Below are positions 1 to 9,669 of a stretch of DNA of 64,000 nt, piece by piece. The stretch's first letter is position 1. Every line of letters starts with the position of its first letter. The notes under the pieces are model-generated. The model was not told the origin of the DNA, did not search any database, and saw nothing but the letters and a program-made list of their open reading frames with translations. The translations under genes and the position numbers were made by a program. The stretch is from Mucilaginibacter pedocola (lineage in GTDB: Bacteria > Bacteroidota > Bacteroidia > Sphingobacteriales > Sphingobacteriaceae), in NCBI RefSeq assembly GCF_002013915.1, contig NZ_MBTF01000036.1:248001-312000 (forward strand). The letters run 5' to 3'.

Positions 1-1256
1 TCATTGGTTTCGATGTCAGCGTTGGCATGGAATATTTTAGTATTTAAGGTTCCAAGAAAGCTTTTAACCTTGTATGCAGATTTTTCTCCACCCATTGATG
101 CATAATAGTTGGGCAGGTTCTGTGAGATATAAACGGTTGCTACACGACTGCTTCGTGCTGTTGCCTGAAAATCTGCATCGTGTTCATGTAAAAAATTCTG
201 TGCTTCATCTGCCCACAAGAATACAGGGCGATCATTCTGATTCACGTCGCGCTGTTCCATACGCCGCTGCCATATATATTTGAACATGATTTGGCAATCG
301 CGCCCGATTTTGTGGTAAAGCTTTACCGGTAAATTCAGCAGGATAATTTTCCCTTTTAAGCTATCATCAGGCGTGAAGTTAGAATTATAGCGACAGAAGA
401 GTGAATAAACGGGTTCGCGGAGTAAACGAAACAGAAATCCAGAAAAGCTGAAGTCAATTATCGAGCGTGTTTTTTCGCTTAAGTTTTTAAAGCCATCCAT
501 AAAGAACTGGTCAAGGAAGAAATATAACCTGGATTCAGGAACCCTTATGGTCATCTCTTTTTCATAGGCTTGTGGGTCAAGATCAAACCCATCTTGCTGC
601 TCTTTTGTTAAAGTCTTATCCCATGCATCGATCAGTTTTTTTACTTTTTTGTGGGCGAGGTATATCGCCTTTTGGAACGCTTTGAATTTTCCTATCTCAC
701 TTTCCGGTAACAGCTTTTCATTTTCCCTGGGAATGGTCTGAACAATGTCGTACATATGCTGTACCGAAAGTTCCCCATACGCTAACTTGCAAAGATCAAT
801 AACATTAAAAATCAGTAAGTCGAGAGCATTTTCCCAAAAGGCATCGTCACTTTTTCCTGCGTCTTTTTCTTCACCGGCGCGAATTACCGTCTTCAACACC
901 TGTACTATATTATCGGTAATAGCACTTTGACTCGCACTAAACTTTGTTTCGTATTCGAGAAAATTGAAGAAACGGTCGCCACCTGGTTCCACAATTATTA
1001 GATCATTTAAGCGTCCTGCATCATTGCAATATTTTATCCATTCTTTTTTTTCATCGGGTTTTACGGTCAGCACTAGTCCGCCAAAATTTGCTTTAAGGTA
1101 TTTTTCTGCTAATTTTTTTCCGGAACCAGAGGTCTTGCCTGACCCGATGCCTCCAAAAATTTGCACGCCCTCAACGGCGTTACGTATGGTCCAATAAGGG
1201 TTAGTTGCACTGTTTCCTAAGTCAAGAATGGTTTGATCCAAGTCGAAATTGTTCAC
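1..1256 (-). CDS. VirD4/TraG-type coupling protein, 3' end outside window
   Basis: This gene encodes the N-terminal ~418 residues of a type IV coupling ATPase, the inner-membrane motor that passes relaxase-bound DNA to a mating channel. I chose the GTG at 1256 because it places the product in register with the full homologue at 15466-16974. Visible motifs are a Walker A-like G-I-G-S-G-K-T-S near residue 40, the block G-G-L-V-L-T-V-K-P shortly after it, and a Walker B-like F-L-W-A-D-E-A-Q-N followed by A-T-A-R-S-S-R-V-A-T, read from about 60-240 on the minus strand. These match the second copy nearly residue for residue. Only the extreme C-terminus is cut by the window edge. No relaxase or pore gene is seen near this copy within the window. 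The family call is firm; whether the left region still transfers is unknown. Confidence 0.85.
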   Translation of the reverse strand, partial: MNNFDLDQTILDLGNSATNPYWTIRNAVEGVQIFGGIGSGKTSGSGKKLAEKYLKANFGGLVLTVKPDEKKEWIKYCNDAGRLNDLIIVEPGGDRFFNFLEYETKFSASQSAITDNIVQVLKTVIRAGEEKDAGKSDDAFWENALDLLIFNVIDLCKLAYGELSVQHMYDIVQTIPRENEKLLPESEIGKFKAFQKAIYLAHKKVKKLIDAWDKTLTKEQQDGFDLDPQAYEKEMTIRVPESRLYFFLDQFFMDGFKNLSEKTRSIIDFSFSGFLFRLLREPVYSLFCRYNSNFTPDDSLKGKIILLNLPVKLYHKIGRDCQIMFKYIWQRRMEQRDVNQNDRPVFLWADEAQNFLHEHDADFQATARSSRVATVYISQNLPNYYASMGGEKSAYKVKSFLGTLNTKIFHANADIETN

Positions 1257-1315
1257 TTGCGATAAGGGTTAAAGGTTATCGCAATATATTATTTTTATTA
1301 AAAAAATAATATGCT

Positions 1316-1996
1316 TTAAATATTTTTTTCTGCCTCTTCGCGTTCGAAGCTTGCGCGCAAAAATCTTCCGATCAAAGGTGAATTATTGGCAGCATCCAGC
1401 CCTTCATTTAAAAGTATTTCTTTATATCTTATTGCCACGAGAGCTTTCATATCCGCTGCAGCAACTTTGCCGCTGAACGCATTTAAATCCGATTTAATAT
1501 GCTCTCTCATATTTAGTTCAACGTCCAATGATTGCTCTAGTCTCGGTTCGTTTCCAAGCAGGTAAGTAAGCCTGTCTCGAATAATTTGGCCGTACGGATG
1601 GAATGTATCATAGTAATATTTAAGCTTCTTTTCATCCAGATGGCGATAAGCTATCGGCACCATATCTGCGTTTCGGATTGGCTTGATATGATCCTCTAAG
1701 GTTGCATAGAGTGCGCCATTATCTTCAATCGACCCCATTTTCGCTAAATAAGCGACGGCGCGAATTGCCGGCTCAAATTTTAGTAAACATTCTTGATGGG
1801 GAAGGTATCCCAGCATTACCCGAATAGCAGCATGCGCGTATTTTGACATTTCAGGATGTACTTCCGCTGTTTCGGTAAGTTCCCGCCATGAAACAACGTA
1901 GCGATTTTCTTGAATTATCGACTGCTCATATTTTTCTGCATCGCCACCAAAGTCACTATCTATAATACGCTGGCGATATTTATCGTCTTCGATCAT
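1316..1996 (-). CDS. Hypothetical helical protein of the left mobile region
   Basis: A 226-residue acidic, predicted all-helical soluble protein with no signal peptide, membrane segment or catalytic motif I recognise. It lies immediately upstream of, and on the same strand as, the coupling-protein gene that starts at 1256, so it is probably co-transcribed with it and may be an accessory mobilization protein. That role is inferred only from position. A GGTTGGAG stretch just before the ATG is a plausible ribosome binding site. No counterpart was found next to the second coupling-protein gene at 15.4 kb. Confidence 0.65.
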   Translation of the reverse strand: MIEDDKYRQRIIDSDFGGDAEKYEQSIIQENRYVVSWRELTETAEVHPEMSKYAHAAIRVMLGYLPHQECLLKFEPAIRAVAYLAKMGSIEDNGALYATLEDHIKPIRNADMVPIAYRHLDEKKLKYYYDTFHPYGQIIRDRLTYLLGNEPRLEQSLDVELNMREHIKSDLNAFSGKVAAADMKALVAIRYKEILLNEGLDAANNSPLIGRFLRASFEREEAEKNI

Positions 1997-2070
1997 TCGA
2001 ACTCCAACCTGTTAATTATTTGATATCTTAGCATAAGAAATTGATTATTGTCAAATAAAACCTAAGCCTT

Positions 2071-2919
2071 ATGGAAGAAAAAGAAAGCAAAGAGCCAACC
2101 CTGCCACAGGGTTATGAGTATCTTGAAAACTACACAAAAGAAGCACAGCAAAAGCTAAGAGATGTTGATGCAAAGATCGATGCTCTTTCCGGCGATAGAA
2201 TAGATGCCGATGCTCCAAGACCGTTTGGTACTATTAAACAAAGCGAAGCTGGAAGAAGGGGTTCCGAGTATGCTCGTTTCCAGGGCGAAAAAGCCGATAT
2301 CGAGGCAAAACTAAATTCTGATTTTGACAGGGAATTAACCCATGCCGACAAAGCAGATAACGATCAGGCGCGGGCTTTCGCTAAAAATGCTCTAAAGGAT
2401 GGTGTTTATAACAAAGCCGCAAAGAATACTGAAGCATTTGAGAATAAGCAGACGGATTTTAACGAGAAAAGGATTTCTGCCCAGCGAACCGATGAGGGAA
2501 AAGAAAGTCAACAAAGTGCATCATCTCCGTCAAGGTCGGAAAGAGCTTTAGCAAACACCAGGTATCAAACAGCTACTCAAATGGATGTGAATAACCGAAG
2601 CGTCGAAAGACAAAATATTAATATTATAATACCTGTCAATGCGAACTTAAGCCGTTCAGAAAACGCCTTGCAAAAGTCTAATTACTCTAAAGGGCAAGAG
2701 GATGCAGACAAAGACCAATCGAAGATAACGAAGGAAGGAAAAGAGCCGGAGAAGCTTGAAGCCCCCTCTCGGCAGCAAACGTTAGATAACAAATCAACCT
2801 ATGCGTTAGAACAAGAGAGCGCCAATAATCCAACAACGGAAAAAGATGATAATTCAGGCGCCTCTAAATCGGAACGTTCGCCAGAAGGTCCTTCGGCACC
2901 TACGAATGACGAGAGATGA
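2071..2919 (+). CDS. Charged coiled-coil/disordered protein, mobilization-associated
   Basis: A 282-residue very hydrophilic protein. Residues ~10-110 are helical, with the opening L-P-Q-G-Y-E-Y-L-E-N-Y-T-K-E-A-Q followed by a coiled coil. Residues ~140-282 are Ser/Asn/Glu/Lys-rich and probably disordered, with repeats of the form S-R-S-E-x-A-L-x-x-x-x-Y (around 'SRSERALANTRY', 'SRSENALQKSNY' and 'ALEQESA'). The opening resembles the 155-residue product at 18224-18691 (P-V-E-Y-E-Y-M-N-G-V-V-T-R-A-Q), so the two mobile regions share this gene family and this copy has gained a long tail. The function is unknown; it could be a relaxosome accessory or adaptor, by neighbourhood only. Confidence 0.65.
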   Translation: MEEKESKEPTLPQGYEYLENYTKEAQQKLRDVDAKIDALSGDRIDADAPRPFGTIKQSEAGRRGSEYARFQGEKADIEAKLNSDFDRELTHADKADNDQARAFAKNALKDGVYNKAAKNTEAFENKQTDFNEKRISAQRTDEGKESQQSASSPSRSERALANTRYQTATQMDVNNRSVERQNINIIIPVNANLSRSENALQKSNYSKGQEDADKDQSKITKEGKEPEKLEAPSRQQTLDNKSTYALEQESANNPTTEKDDNSGASKSERSPEGPSAPTNDER

Positions 2920-2940
2920 GAAATGCGAGTGAAAAAAAAG

Positions 2941-3210
2941 CTATCTATCCCGCTCTTGGTTTTTATTGGGTGATGTCGGTTCAGATTTATCTGTGCGACT
3001 TGGCCCCGGTGATTTGATCCAGGACGGATACCGGCTTGGCAGTTTTTGCTCTGTTGAAGTTGCGATTCCCGATTTCATCGCAGAAATGCGCGTGCTCTCA
3101 CTTTTAATGTTCGATAGTAAGTCTGCAACTTCTGGATGATTTTCTGCCATTAAATAACCATCGTTAAAATCTCTTAGGTATTCAGCTGAAGGTTCCTTTT
3201 CTTCTTCCAT
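2941..3210 (-). CDS. Small hypothetical protein downstream of HTH gene
   Basis: An 89-residue protein with an acidic helical N-terminal half (around F-N-D-G-Y-L-M-A-E-N-H-P-E-V-A-D) and a Ser/Pro/Lys-rich, probably disordered C-terminal half. Its ATG overlaps the stop of the preceding HTH gene by one base (TAATG), which indicates translational coupling. No motif reveals a function, and I see no equivalent beside the second HTH copy at 17.9 kb. Confidence 0.6.
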   Translation of the reverse strand: MEEEKEPSAEYLRDFNDGYLMAENHPEVADLLSNIKSESTRISAMKSGIATSTEQKLPSRYPSWIKSPGPSRTDKSEPTSPNKNQERDR

Positions 3211-3482
3211 TATTTAAAAGTTTCGTAGGTGAAATCTTCGAGGTAATCGTTAATTGAATCTCGGTCGTATAGGACAATTTTCTTTTCCGGTTGAGTAAAA
3301 CGGATTTTGCCTTCGTCGCGCATTTTCTGTAGAGTAGTTTTACTTTTGATGCGTAGCAGCGACATCGCTTCAGTGCCGGAAATCCATTTATCTTCTTTTA
3401 CAGGCTGTTTTTCTCTTATTCGTTCCACCACCTTATCGATAAGGGCGAAAAAGGCGGGTTCTTCCAGGCAGATGACTTCCAT
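3210..3482 (-). CDS. Helix-turn-helix DNA-binding protein (excisionase/MerR-like fold)
   Basis: A 90-residue protein when started at the ATG at 3482. The reading frame is open further upstream to 3563, but the shorter start aligns with the homologue at 17892-18203. The C-terminal half is a winged HTH of the kind found in excisionases and small mobile-element regulators: it begins E-D-K-W-I-S-G-x-E-A-M, continues L-R-I-K-S-K-x-T-L-Q-K-M-R-D-E-G, and ends with a wing rich in Lys followed by Y-L-E-D-F. The near identity of this segment to the 17.9-kb copy shows the two regions share a module. It probably regulates element genes or accompanies the relaxase. It is coupled to the next gene. Confidence 0.75.
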   Translation of the reverse strand: MEVICLEEPAFFALIDKVVERIREKQPVKEDKWISGTEAMSLLRIKSKTTLQKMRDEGKIRFTQPEKKIVLYDRDSINDYLEDFTYETFK

Positions 3483-3663
3483 TGCGTCGGTTGTAGGTTT
3501 AGCCAAATATAGATAACACATTGCTGATTGCAAAAAATCTATAATGAAAAAGCTTAGTCTCAATCAAATTTCCGCGTTGGAATTTGCCAACAAGGATAAA
3601 AATCATAATATTAGCAATCAATATAAACTGAAGCCTAACCCGATCATAAATTTATAATATTTA

Positions 3664-4302
3664 ATGCTTAGTTTTTGGTACAAAGGACGTCTCTGGACAG
3701 AAGAAGATCTTAAACAATTGACTGGAATTAAAGCTCTTAACTTAATGTTTGATGATGATCCCGGCTTCAGAATACAAGCATTCTTTGGTAAGCCTCCATA
3801 CGTATATGACGATTTTAATATTAAGGTTACTAGTAAGTATTTCACTCATTTTTATATGAGGATATCGCTTTTTTCAATGAGAATTGAAAATTTGCTTATT
3901 GTATCGTCCGGAGCGAAGCAGTACATAATGGAATATTGCATTAAGGAACAAGTAGAAAGTGCCATAAAGCTCAATTTTTCTACCATTGAACTTATCGCTG
4001 AAAGAAGCGACAAACCTGTAAGGACAATTTATGATAGCGCAAAAATTGACTTTATGAATGGGTATAAGGTTTGGGGAAGATATGGGTTCGTTATGTATCT
4101 AAGCAGTAGGAAGCAACGATTTCAAAATCTTATGCATGATAAAGACTGTTCTGATATAAATGCTATTCACGAAATTTACGGCAAGAGTACCCAGGCAAAA
4201 CGTGCCAAAGCAGTATGGAATATAGACGGGTTTTCTTGGGAAGGCAGGTTCGATTTAAAAAAAGAATCTGACTCTTACAGGATACTTTACAAAACAATTT
4301 AA
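3664..4302 (+). CDS. Hypothetical protein, 212 aa
   Basis: A mixed alpha/beta soluble protein without signal peptide or recognised motif. It is rich in aromatic residues in the first half (M-L-S-F-W-Y-K-G-R-L-W-T-E-E-D at the start) and contains a W-N-I-D-G-F-S-W-E-G-R segment near the C-terminus. It converges with, and overlaps by four bases, the gene at 4299-4934. The pair lies between mobilization-type genes and the Gabija-like genes. The function is unknown; an anti-phage or toxin role cannot be argued from sequence. Confidence 0.55.
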   Translation: MLSFWYKGRLWTEEDLKQLTGIKALNLMFDDDPGFRIQAFFGKPPYVYDDFNIKVTSKYFTHFYMRISLFSMRIENLLIVSSGAKQYIMEYCIKEQVESAIKLNFSTIELIAERSDKPVRTIYDSAKIDFMNGYKVWGRYGFVMYLSSRKQRFQNLMHDKDCSDINAIHEIYGKSTQAKRAKAVWNIDGFSWEGRFDLKKESDSYRILYKTI

Positions 4303-4934
4303 CCTGCGAAGTCAAAAACAGCCTTTTTAAGCTTCTTAAATTCACATTCCTGCTCGGCGACTGATAATGAGCTAAATTCCTGAATTATCTGCTCATCAAG
4401 TGGCGATTTTATCAAACCGTCAAAACCGTTTGATAAAAATTTAGAAATTATAGAATACCTATTTAGAATCTCAAATTCTTCTAACGGTTCGCAAACTTCA
4501 AGTGACGTTTCCTCAACAGGATGTTTCATTAAGGCAAACCTTCGTTGGTAAGATTGAGGATTAGTTAAATTATCATAATATCCAGCTTTTCTAAGAATAT
4601 CAATAAGTAACTTTCGTGTTTCTGAATGAAAGGATGGTATACCTGATAATGTCTTTTGGTTAATCATCTTGTTCTTAAACCCTTTATAATAGAAGAGATT
4701 AAAACTATTATGCCTCCTTAAATTAACGATATTTTTCAGCGATGATATTGTATTTAGCGTCTTGGAATGGCTTAAAATTTTGGCATAAATAGACGACACG
4801 ATATGCTTATCACTAATGAGATGCTTATCGGCTAGAGTGATAAGTTTATCAGAAGGGGTAATCTTCTGATTTGAGTTTAGGTCTTTTAAACGTTGCCTTC
4901 TGGTGTTAACAGAAGTTTTTTGTTTTCTTGGCAT
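4299..4934 (-). CDS. Hypothetical basic protein, 211 aa
   Basis: The N-terminal ~100 residues are strongly basic (opening P-R-K-Q-K-T-S, then many Lys/Arg/Asn), suggesting nucleic-acid or phosphate binding. The C-terminal half is acidic and helical. No catalytic signature was recognised. It overlaps the opposite-strand gene by four bases at the 3' end. Codon use is AT-rich like the neighbouring accessory genes. The roughly 250 bases upstream (4935-5185) are very AT-rich and hold no gene that I can support. Confidence 0.55.
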   Translation of the reverse strand: MPRKQKTSVNTRRQRLKDLNSNQKITPSDKLITLADKHLISDKHIVSSIYAKILSHSKTLNTISSLKNIVNLRRHNSFNLFYYKGFKNKMINQKTLSGIPSFHSETRKLLIDILRKAGYYDNLTNPQSYQRRFALMKHPVEETSLEVCEPLEEFEILNRYSIISKFLSNGFDGLIKSPLDEQIIQEFSSLSVAEQECEFKKLKKAVFDFAG

Positions 4935-5185
4935 TCAATATTTTATATGAGTGCAACTATGTGTTACTAAAATTGATGAATTAATTTTTAACCAAAAAGC
5001 TTTTTTTTCAACTTTTTAACATTGTGAACAAAATGGCACTTGTTAAAATTTTACCGTATTTAGTTCCGCGTAATTTTTTTATAAAAATGGGAACCAAATT
5101 TATAAATTATAAATAAGGAATCAAAGTGCAATATTTGTGCCATCAAGATGTATAATTATAACTTTTAGTTTAACTAACTGTATCT

Positions 5186-7090
5186 TCACTTCATTCTGCT
5201 AAGTGTAAAGATTTGATCGTCTGAAAAGAATTGGGATTTTTTCACATTTTCAAAAGCGTTTTCTACGTCGTTAATGAACAATAGAACTACTAAATCTTGT
5301 AACGCACGTGAGCAGCATACATAAAGCAAACGTCTGGTTCTGCCAAACACAGAATCAAGCCCTCCTTCAATATTCTCTAGATCTGTTGGGGAAGGGTCCT
5401 TTAATCCCAATAGCTTTTCATACGATATTGTCTTAGTTTTTGCACCTTCTTCATCATCTAATATAACTATCACGCGTTCAAACTCAGCTCCCTTAATACT
5501 ATGTTGAGTTGAAAAAGGGGATTCTTCGTTAATGTATTTTTGATATCCCCAAAGTTGCTTTGTTGAACATGAAAAATACTTCTCCATAACGACTTTTAAG
5601 ATTTCTTCATCTTCTTCGCCGTCATCAGTTAATGATATTTCTGAATGTAAACTTGAACGGAGTCTTTCGTCTAAGGTCACTAGTTGTTTGTTGTCGACGT
5701 ATTGAAGAATCTCTTTGATTGTGACGCCATCGCTCTTCATCAATGTATAAAGGATGCTGATTTGTTCTTTTAATTCTAGCAACAATTTTCCAGCTTGTGG
5801 TTTATTTTTACTCAAATGCTCCTTTTGCACAAGCGGGCAAAAAAATCTTAGTAAATCCATTATCTCTAAATCTTCCTCATTCTCAAATGCTTTTACTAAT
5901 GGGATAATGAATTTCAGGAATGGTTGGAGTGCCCAGTGTTTGCCCTCCGTAAAACTCGATCCAATACTGTCGGAGGTTCCATCTTTAAAGATTGAGTAAA
6001 GCTCATCGAATCCCAGTCTTTTTGCGGCCATACGATGTTCAATAACTAAGACTTTAAGATTCGCGTCTTTCTCATCGCTCAGCCACAACTTATCGTTATT
6101 ATTATCAGCAACAAATTGCCTTGCTTTATCTATATAAGACTCTCTTTTTTCGTCAGTTGGAAATATAAATATTCGAGCGGTGCCTTTAACGAATTCTGTA
6201 ACTCCATCTTTGAGAAATCGACGACCTCCTGTTTGTTCTAACCCGTCACCTGGGCGCCTGATATTGTTGATTACGTCTAACACTTCAGTTGGGCATCTGA
6301 AATTTTCCGGTTTAATAATTTTCACCCACTCTTTATCAATAGGAATTTCACCAATACCTTGGGTATAAATCTTTTGCATCGCATCTCCAAAAAATCCTAA
6401 ACAAAAATCATGTGGAGACTCGTTATTTAATGTAAGTAAAGCATTAACCACAATAGGTAGGGTATCTTGACTTTCATCAACGAAGAAAAAAGGGAATTTT
6501 TTTACTATTATTTTTCGCAGCAATGGTTTCAGTTCAATTAATTCCGGAACCATTTTTATGATATCATTGTGCCCTAAAATACCCCTTTCATAATCTGAAC
6601 CGGTGCCATAATTAAACACCTGTACAGCAGCGATGTTTTGCTTAGATTTTAATGACTTTTCCAAATCTAAAGCATGTTTTTGCTTTGTTGTGGGACGCGT
6701 TCTATTTGTCCAGCTTTCCGGCGCAATTTTTAACTCTAAAAGCTTTTCTTCAATTTTCTTTTCAACCCAAATTTTTATATCGGTCTGGAAGGGTCTAATT
6801 AACTCCCATAAAAAGCTGTGTATCGTAGAAACATGAAACATTTCGTCATCCCCAATATCTGAAATGATTTCTTTTTCTGCACCAGTGGTGTAGGTAATGC
6901 AGGCGACCTTTTGACGTTTCGCTATTAATTGTTTTCCGAATTCAGTTTTGATGTATTGTAGCGATTTTATTAAAGATGTAGTTTTCCCTGATCCAGCGCC
7001 AGCTACCATCACAAAGCTTTGCTTTTTATTTAAACACTGCCGTAATTCTAAATCCGCGTTCGTGTCGGGCTTATTGATCCTGCTGGCCAT
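5186..7090 (-). CDS. UvrD/Rep-like superfamily 1 helicase (GajB-like)
   Basis: A 634-residue SF1A helicase. Motif I is A-G-A-G-S-G-K-T-T-S near residues 30-38. Motif II is F-F-F-V-D-E-S-Q-D-T; motif III contains G-D-A-M-Q-K-I-Y; motif IV is N-F-R-C-P; motif V is Q-H-S-I-K-G-A-E-F; motif VI is L-Y-V-C-C-S-R-A. Its start overlaps the 3' end of the upstream OLD-family nuclease gene by 20 bases, so the two are translationally coupled. This pairing of an OLD-TOPRIM nuclease with a UvrD-like helicase is the gene arrangement of Gabija (GajA-GajB) and of class 2 OLD systems. In Gabija, GajB is thought to sense DNA ends or nucleotides and activate GajA. At 634 residues it is longer than the founding GajB (~490), so it may be a divergent branch. 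Confidence 0.85.
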   Translation of the reverse strand: MASRINKPDTNADLELRQCLNKKQSFVMVAGAGSGKTTSLIKSLQYIKTEFGKQLIAKRQKVACITYTTGAEKEIISDIGDDEMFHVSTIHSFLWELIRPFQTDIKIWVEKKIEEKLLELKIAPESWTNRTRPTTKQKHALDLEKSLKSKQNIAAVQVFNYGTGSDYERGILGHNDIIKMVPELIELKPLLRKIIVKKFPFFFVDESQDTLPIVVNALLTLNNESPHDFCLGFFGDAMQKIYTQGIGEIPIDKEWVKIIKPENFRCPTEVLDVINNIRRPGDGLEQTGGRRFLKDGVTEFVKGTARIFIFPTDEKRESYIDKARQFVADNNNDKLWLSDEKDANLKVLVIEHRMAAKRLGFDELYSIFKDGTSDSIGSSFTEGKHWALQPFLKFIIPLVKAFENEEDLEIMDLLRFFCPLVQKEHLSKNKPQAGKLLLELKEQISILYTLMKSDGVTIKEILQYVDNKQLVTLDERLRSSLHSEISLTDDGEEDEEILKVVMEKYFSCSTKQLWGYQKYINEESPFSTQHSIKGAEFERVIVILDDEEGAKTKTISYEKLLGLKDPSPTDLENIEGGLDSVFGRTRRLLYVCCSRALQDLVVLLFINDVENAFENVKKSQFFSDDQIFTLSRMK

Positions 7091-9365
7091 CTATTTTTTC
7101 GTTTTGGATTAGGTTTTGATTTGGAGTCGGATTTACTTTTTGCTCATCTATTATTTCGACTGGCAATGCCTCTATTAAATCTGTTTCAACGGCCTCTACC
7201 GCAGATTTAATAATCGTTGAATCTGTTTGTTCGAGTATGTCGTTTAACCATTTCAAACCGTTTTGGATATATTGTGGCACGCACCACTCATCAGGATTAG
7301 CCATTAAAATGCCGAGTGCAAATTCTGTTTTGTTAAAGTAGTTTGAGATTATTCGCCGGTAAATTTTATTATGTATCTCAGCTAAATTAAGTTTTCGTGT
7401 TTTGAGTACTACTCTAAGATTTAAATGTTTCTGTTTTTCGTTTTGGACCCAAGAAAGATTCTGCAATGCGAATGATTCTTCTAATGTTCTACCAACTAAT
7501 GCCGTCGTCATTTTTTCCCATTGAACATCTATTCTGTCTTGATAGCAAACATGAATTATAGCCGAGGTACTTTCAGTCTTTCCTTGAGTTCTTTGCTCTG
7601 GTGTCGCATTCAGAAGATCAAGGATGAGAACTTTTTTAGGTAACCATTGGATTAGTGTTTGATTGGATGTTTCGGCATCTGGTTCGTCAACCATGCAGGC
7701 AGACTTCCTAGGCGTTTTATTTTCCTCTTCATCCTCGTCGTCTCCTAAAACCTCGTCTTCTGCTTCAACTTGTTTTGCAATTACGCTGTCTATATCGGTT
7801 ATAATCAAGGTAGGTAGCCCAAGAAATTCTATTAACTTTTTGAACTTGTAAGTAAAGGCACCACCTACCTCGATTATACTGAGATATTTCGACTGCAATT
7901 CTATAGCGCATTTCTCGATCATTAATGGCAATAGGAGACGTTCAACATTACCTTCAACCAACACTGCTGCATCAGCAAAAAATAGGTCGCAATGTGTTAG
8001 CTTCATATATCTGACTAAAAAATCTCTTGAATCCGTATCGCAATCGTCATAAAAACGTGAAAGATTTAAAACCTTGGTCACAGGATTTTCAGAGCTATCT
8101 ACATTGCGGTGGAAATAACGGATAGGCGTGAAGCCACTTCCATAAATTATATGAGGCGAATGGGTTGTTATAGTAAGTTGTGTATTATATCCATCCTTAT
8201 TGGACTTCGAGTTCTTTATAATATTCCATATTTGACTAATAAAAACCTGTTGCAACTGGCTGTGTAAATGTGCCTCCGGTTCTTCTATAAGGATTAGATG
8301 CAATGGCGTTCTATTGTCTTCATTTTCTATCCAACGCTCATGAAAATCTAAAACTTCAAGAACCATGTATATTAGATTTTTAAACCCAAGTCCGTTGTAT
8401 TGATCGGGTAATTCTACACCACTCAAAGAATAATGAAGTTTAGCGCTTTGGCTAACGCTTTCAAAATTCATCGAGGCTTTAATCACTAATTGAGGATTGC
8501 TAAATCCTGGATAACCGAGTTTATTCAAGCTTTCTAATGTTGGCTTAAATACATTTGATAAATGACTTGTAAGTTGTGCTTCGGAATCAGATAGGGTCTT
8601 TAATGCTGTTATATCGTCTTCTTGTTTTTCAAGATTTCTATCGTAAAAGCGGGTGAGGCGTTTGGATAAATCCTCGGCTCTACCCGTGGAGTTTTTATCA
8701 GACAAGTGTCTTTGAGCATTCAAAAAGTCAACCCTTATCAAAGAACTAATAATTTTTGAAGCGTTCCGTTCACTATTATTTACCAATTTGCGGGGTTGAT
8801 AACCTTCCTTTTGGTTGTATTCAGCATCAAATTGTTGAATATCTAAAACGTAGTATTCGTTATCATACTCGCTTTTAAGTGTTTTCTTTAGGTAATCAGT
8901 TAATGATATCGGCCAAGGATGATAATGTTCCTGTTTTTTAGCGTTTGAATTAGTTAGCGCCTTCATGAAATTTTGCAGGAGTGATTTCGGATCTTTAGGA
9001 CCGTAAACAATCCTGATACCAACCAGGGTTCCGGTCCAATCCAGAGTTGGAAGCAAGTCAATTACAAAATCAATATCTGCACTATCGATTTTAAGCCAAA
9101 TATCAAGCTCAATGGTTGGAATATTTAGAATTCCATTTTCTAGATCTTCCGATTTGCCAATATCATCAAATTTTTGCCAAGCATCGGCGCTAAAATCATA
9201 AATTGAAAAGTCGGGCTTACTCCCTAGGAAGGATTGAAAGACGTGGGTCGCTGAAGTTTTACCACTATTGTTTGCGCCAACAAAAATAGTCGTTTGGTCT
9301 TCAAAATCAATTTTCGCTTCTTTTAAACGGCGATAGTTTCTTATAGATACAGTTTTTAATAACAT
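7071..9365 (-). CDS. OLD-family ATP-dependent endonuclease with TOPRIM domain (GajA-like)
   Basis: A 764-residue protein. The N-terminal ABC-type ATPase has Walker A G-A-N-N-S-G-K-T near residue 34, a signature-like stretch before residue 330, and Walker B L-I-L-I-E-E-P-E-A-H-L-H. A TOPRIM nuclease domain follows, with A-A-V-L-V-E-G-N-V-E-R-L (the catalytic Glu) and L-I-I-T-D-I-D (the metal-binding Asp pair). An acidic insert (E-D-E-V-L-G-D-D-E-D-E-E-E-N) interrupts the TOPRIM region. This is the architecture of GajA, a DNA-nicking endonuclease that depends on nucleotide state. It is first in a two-gene operon with the helicase. About 190 residues beyond the usual GajA length lie in the insert and the C-terminal tail. 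The general family is certain; the name Gabija is an inference from gene order. Confidence 0.87.
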   Translation of the reverse strand: MLLKTVSIRNYRRLKEAKIDFEDQTTIFVGANNSGKTSATHVFQSFLGSKPDFSIYDFSADAWQKFDDIGKSEDLENGILNIPTIELDIWLKIDSADIDFVIDLLPTLDWTGTLVGIRIVYGPKDPKSLLQNFMKALTNSNAKKQEHYHPWPISLTDYLKKTLKSEYDNEYYVLDIQQFDAEYNQKEGYQPRKLVNNSERNASKIISSLIRVDFLNAQRHLSDKNSTGRAEDLSKRLTRFYDRNLEKQEDDITALKTLSDSEAQLTSHLSNVFKPTLESLNKLGYPGFSNPQLVIKASMNFESVSQSAKLHYSLSGVELPDQYNGLGFKNLIYMVLEVLDFHERWIENEDNRTPLHLILIEEPEAHLHSQLQQVFISQIWNIIKNSKSNKDGYNTQLTITTHSPHIIYGSGFTPIRYFHRNVDSSENPVTKVLNLSRFYDDCDTDSRDFLVRYMKLTHCDLFFADAAVLVEGNVERLLLPLMIEKCAIELQSKYLSIIEVGGAFTYKFKKLIEFLGLPTLIITDIDSVIAKQVEAEDEVLGDDEDEEENKTPRKSACMVDEPDAETSNQTLIQWLPKKVLILDLLNATPEQRTQGKTESTSAIIHVCYQDRIDVQWEKMTTALVGRTLEESFALQNLSWVQNEKQKHLNLRVVLKTRKLNLAEIHNKIYRRIISNYFNKTEFALGILMANPDEWCVPQYIQNGLKWLNDILEQTDSTIIKSAVEAVETDLIEALPVEIIDEQKVNPTPNQNLIQNEKIDGQQDQ

Positions 9366-9669
9366 TGGATGGCGGTTAGGTTAAAGTCGAGTGACTAATC
9401 AAATATACACAAATTGTTAGTGAATGAAAAGTCGTGACGATACCTTTGGGATCTGCGAGAAATAAGACAAAAACATGGTGTTTACCTTGCGAGTTAATAC
9501 GGCAGATGACTTAATGGATTAAGTTTTTAAGAGAAAACTTTGTTAAGTCCTTTGTGTCATTTACAATCGATTTTGCGTATATTTAATCAACAAATCGCTG
9601 CACGAAGTAGCGATAAAGGCTGGTCGCCTTAAGATTGAAAAGCAGCTTGTTTAAACATTGTTTTAACAG
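9366..9669. other. Non-coding stretch between nuclease gene and tRNA terminator
   Basis: No open reading frame I can support. It must hold the promoter of the leftward nuclease-helicase operon and probably the junction between the left mobile region and the tRNA locus, but no att-like repeat is visible here. Confidence 0.5.
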
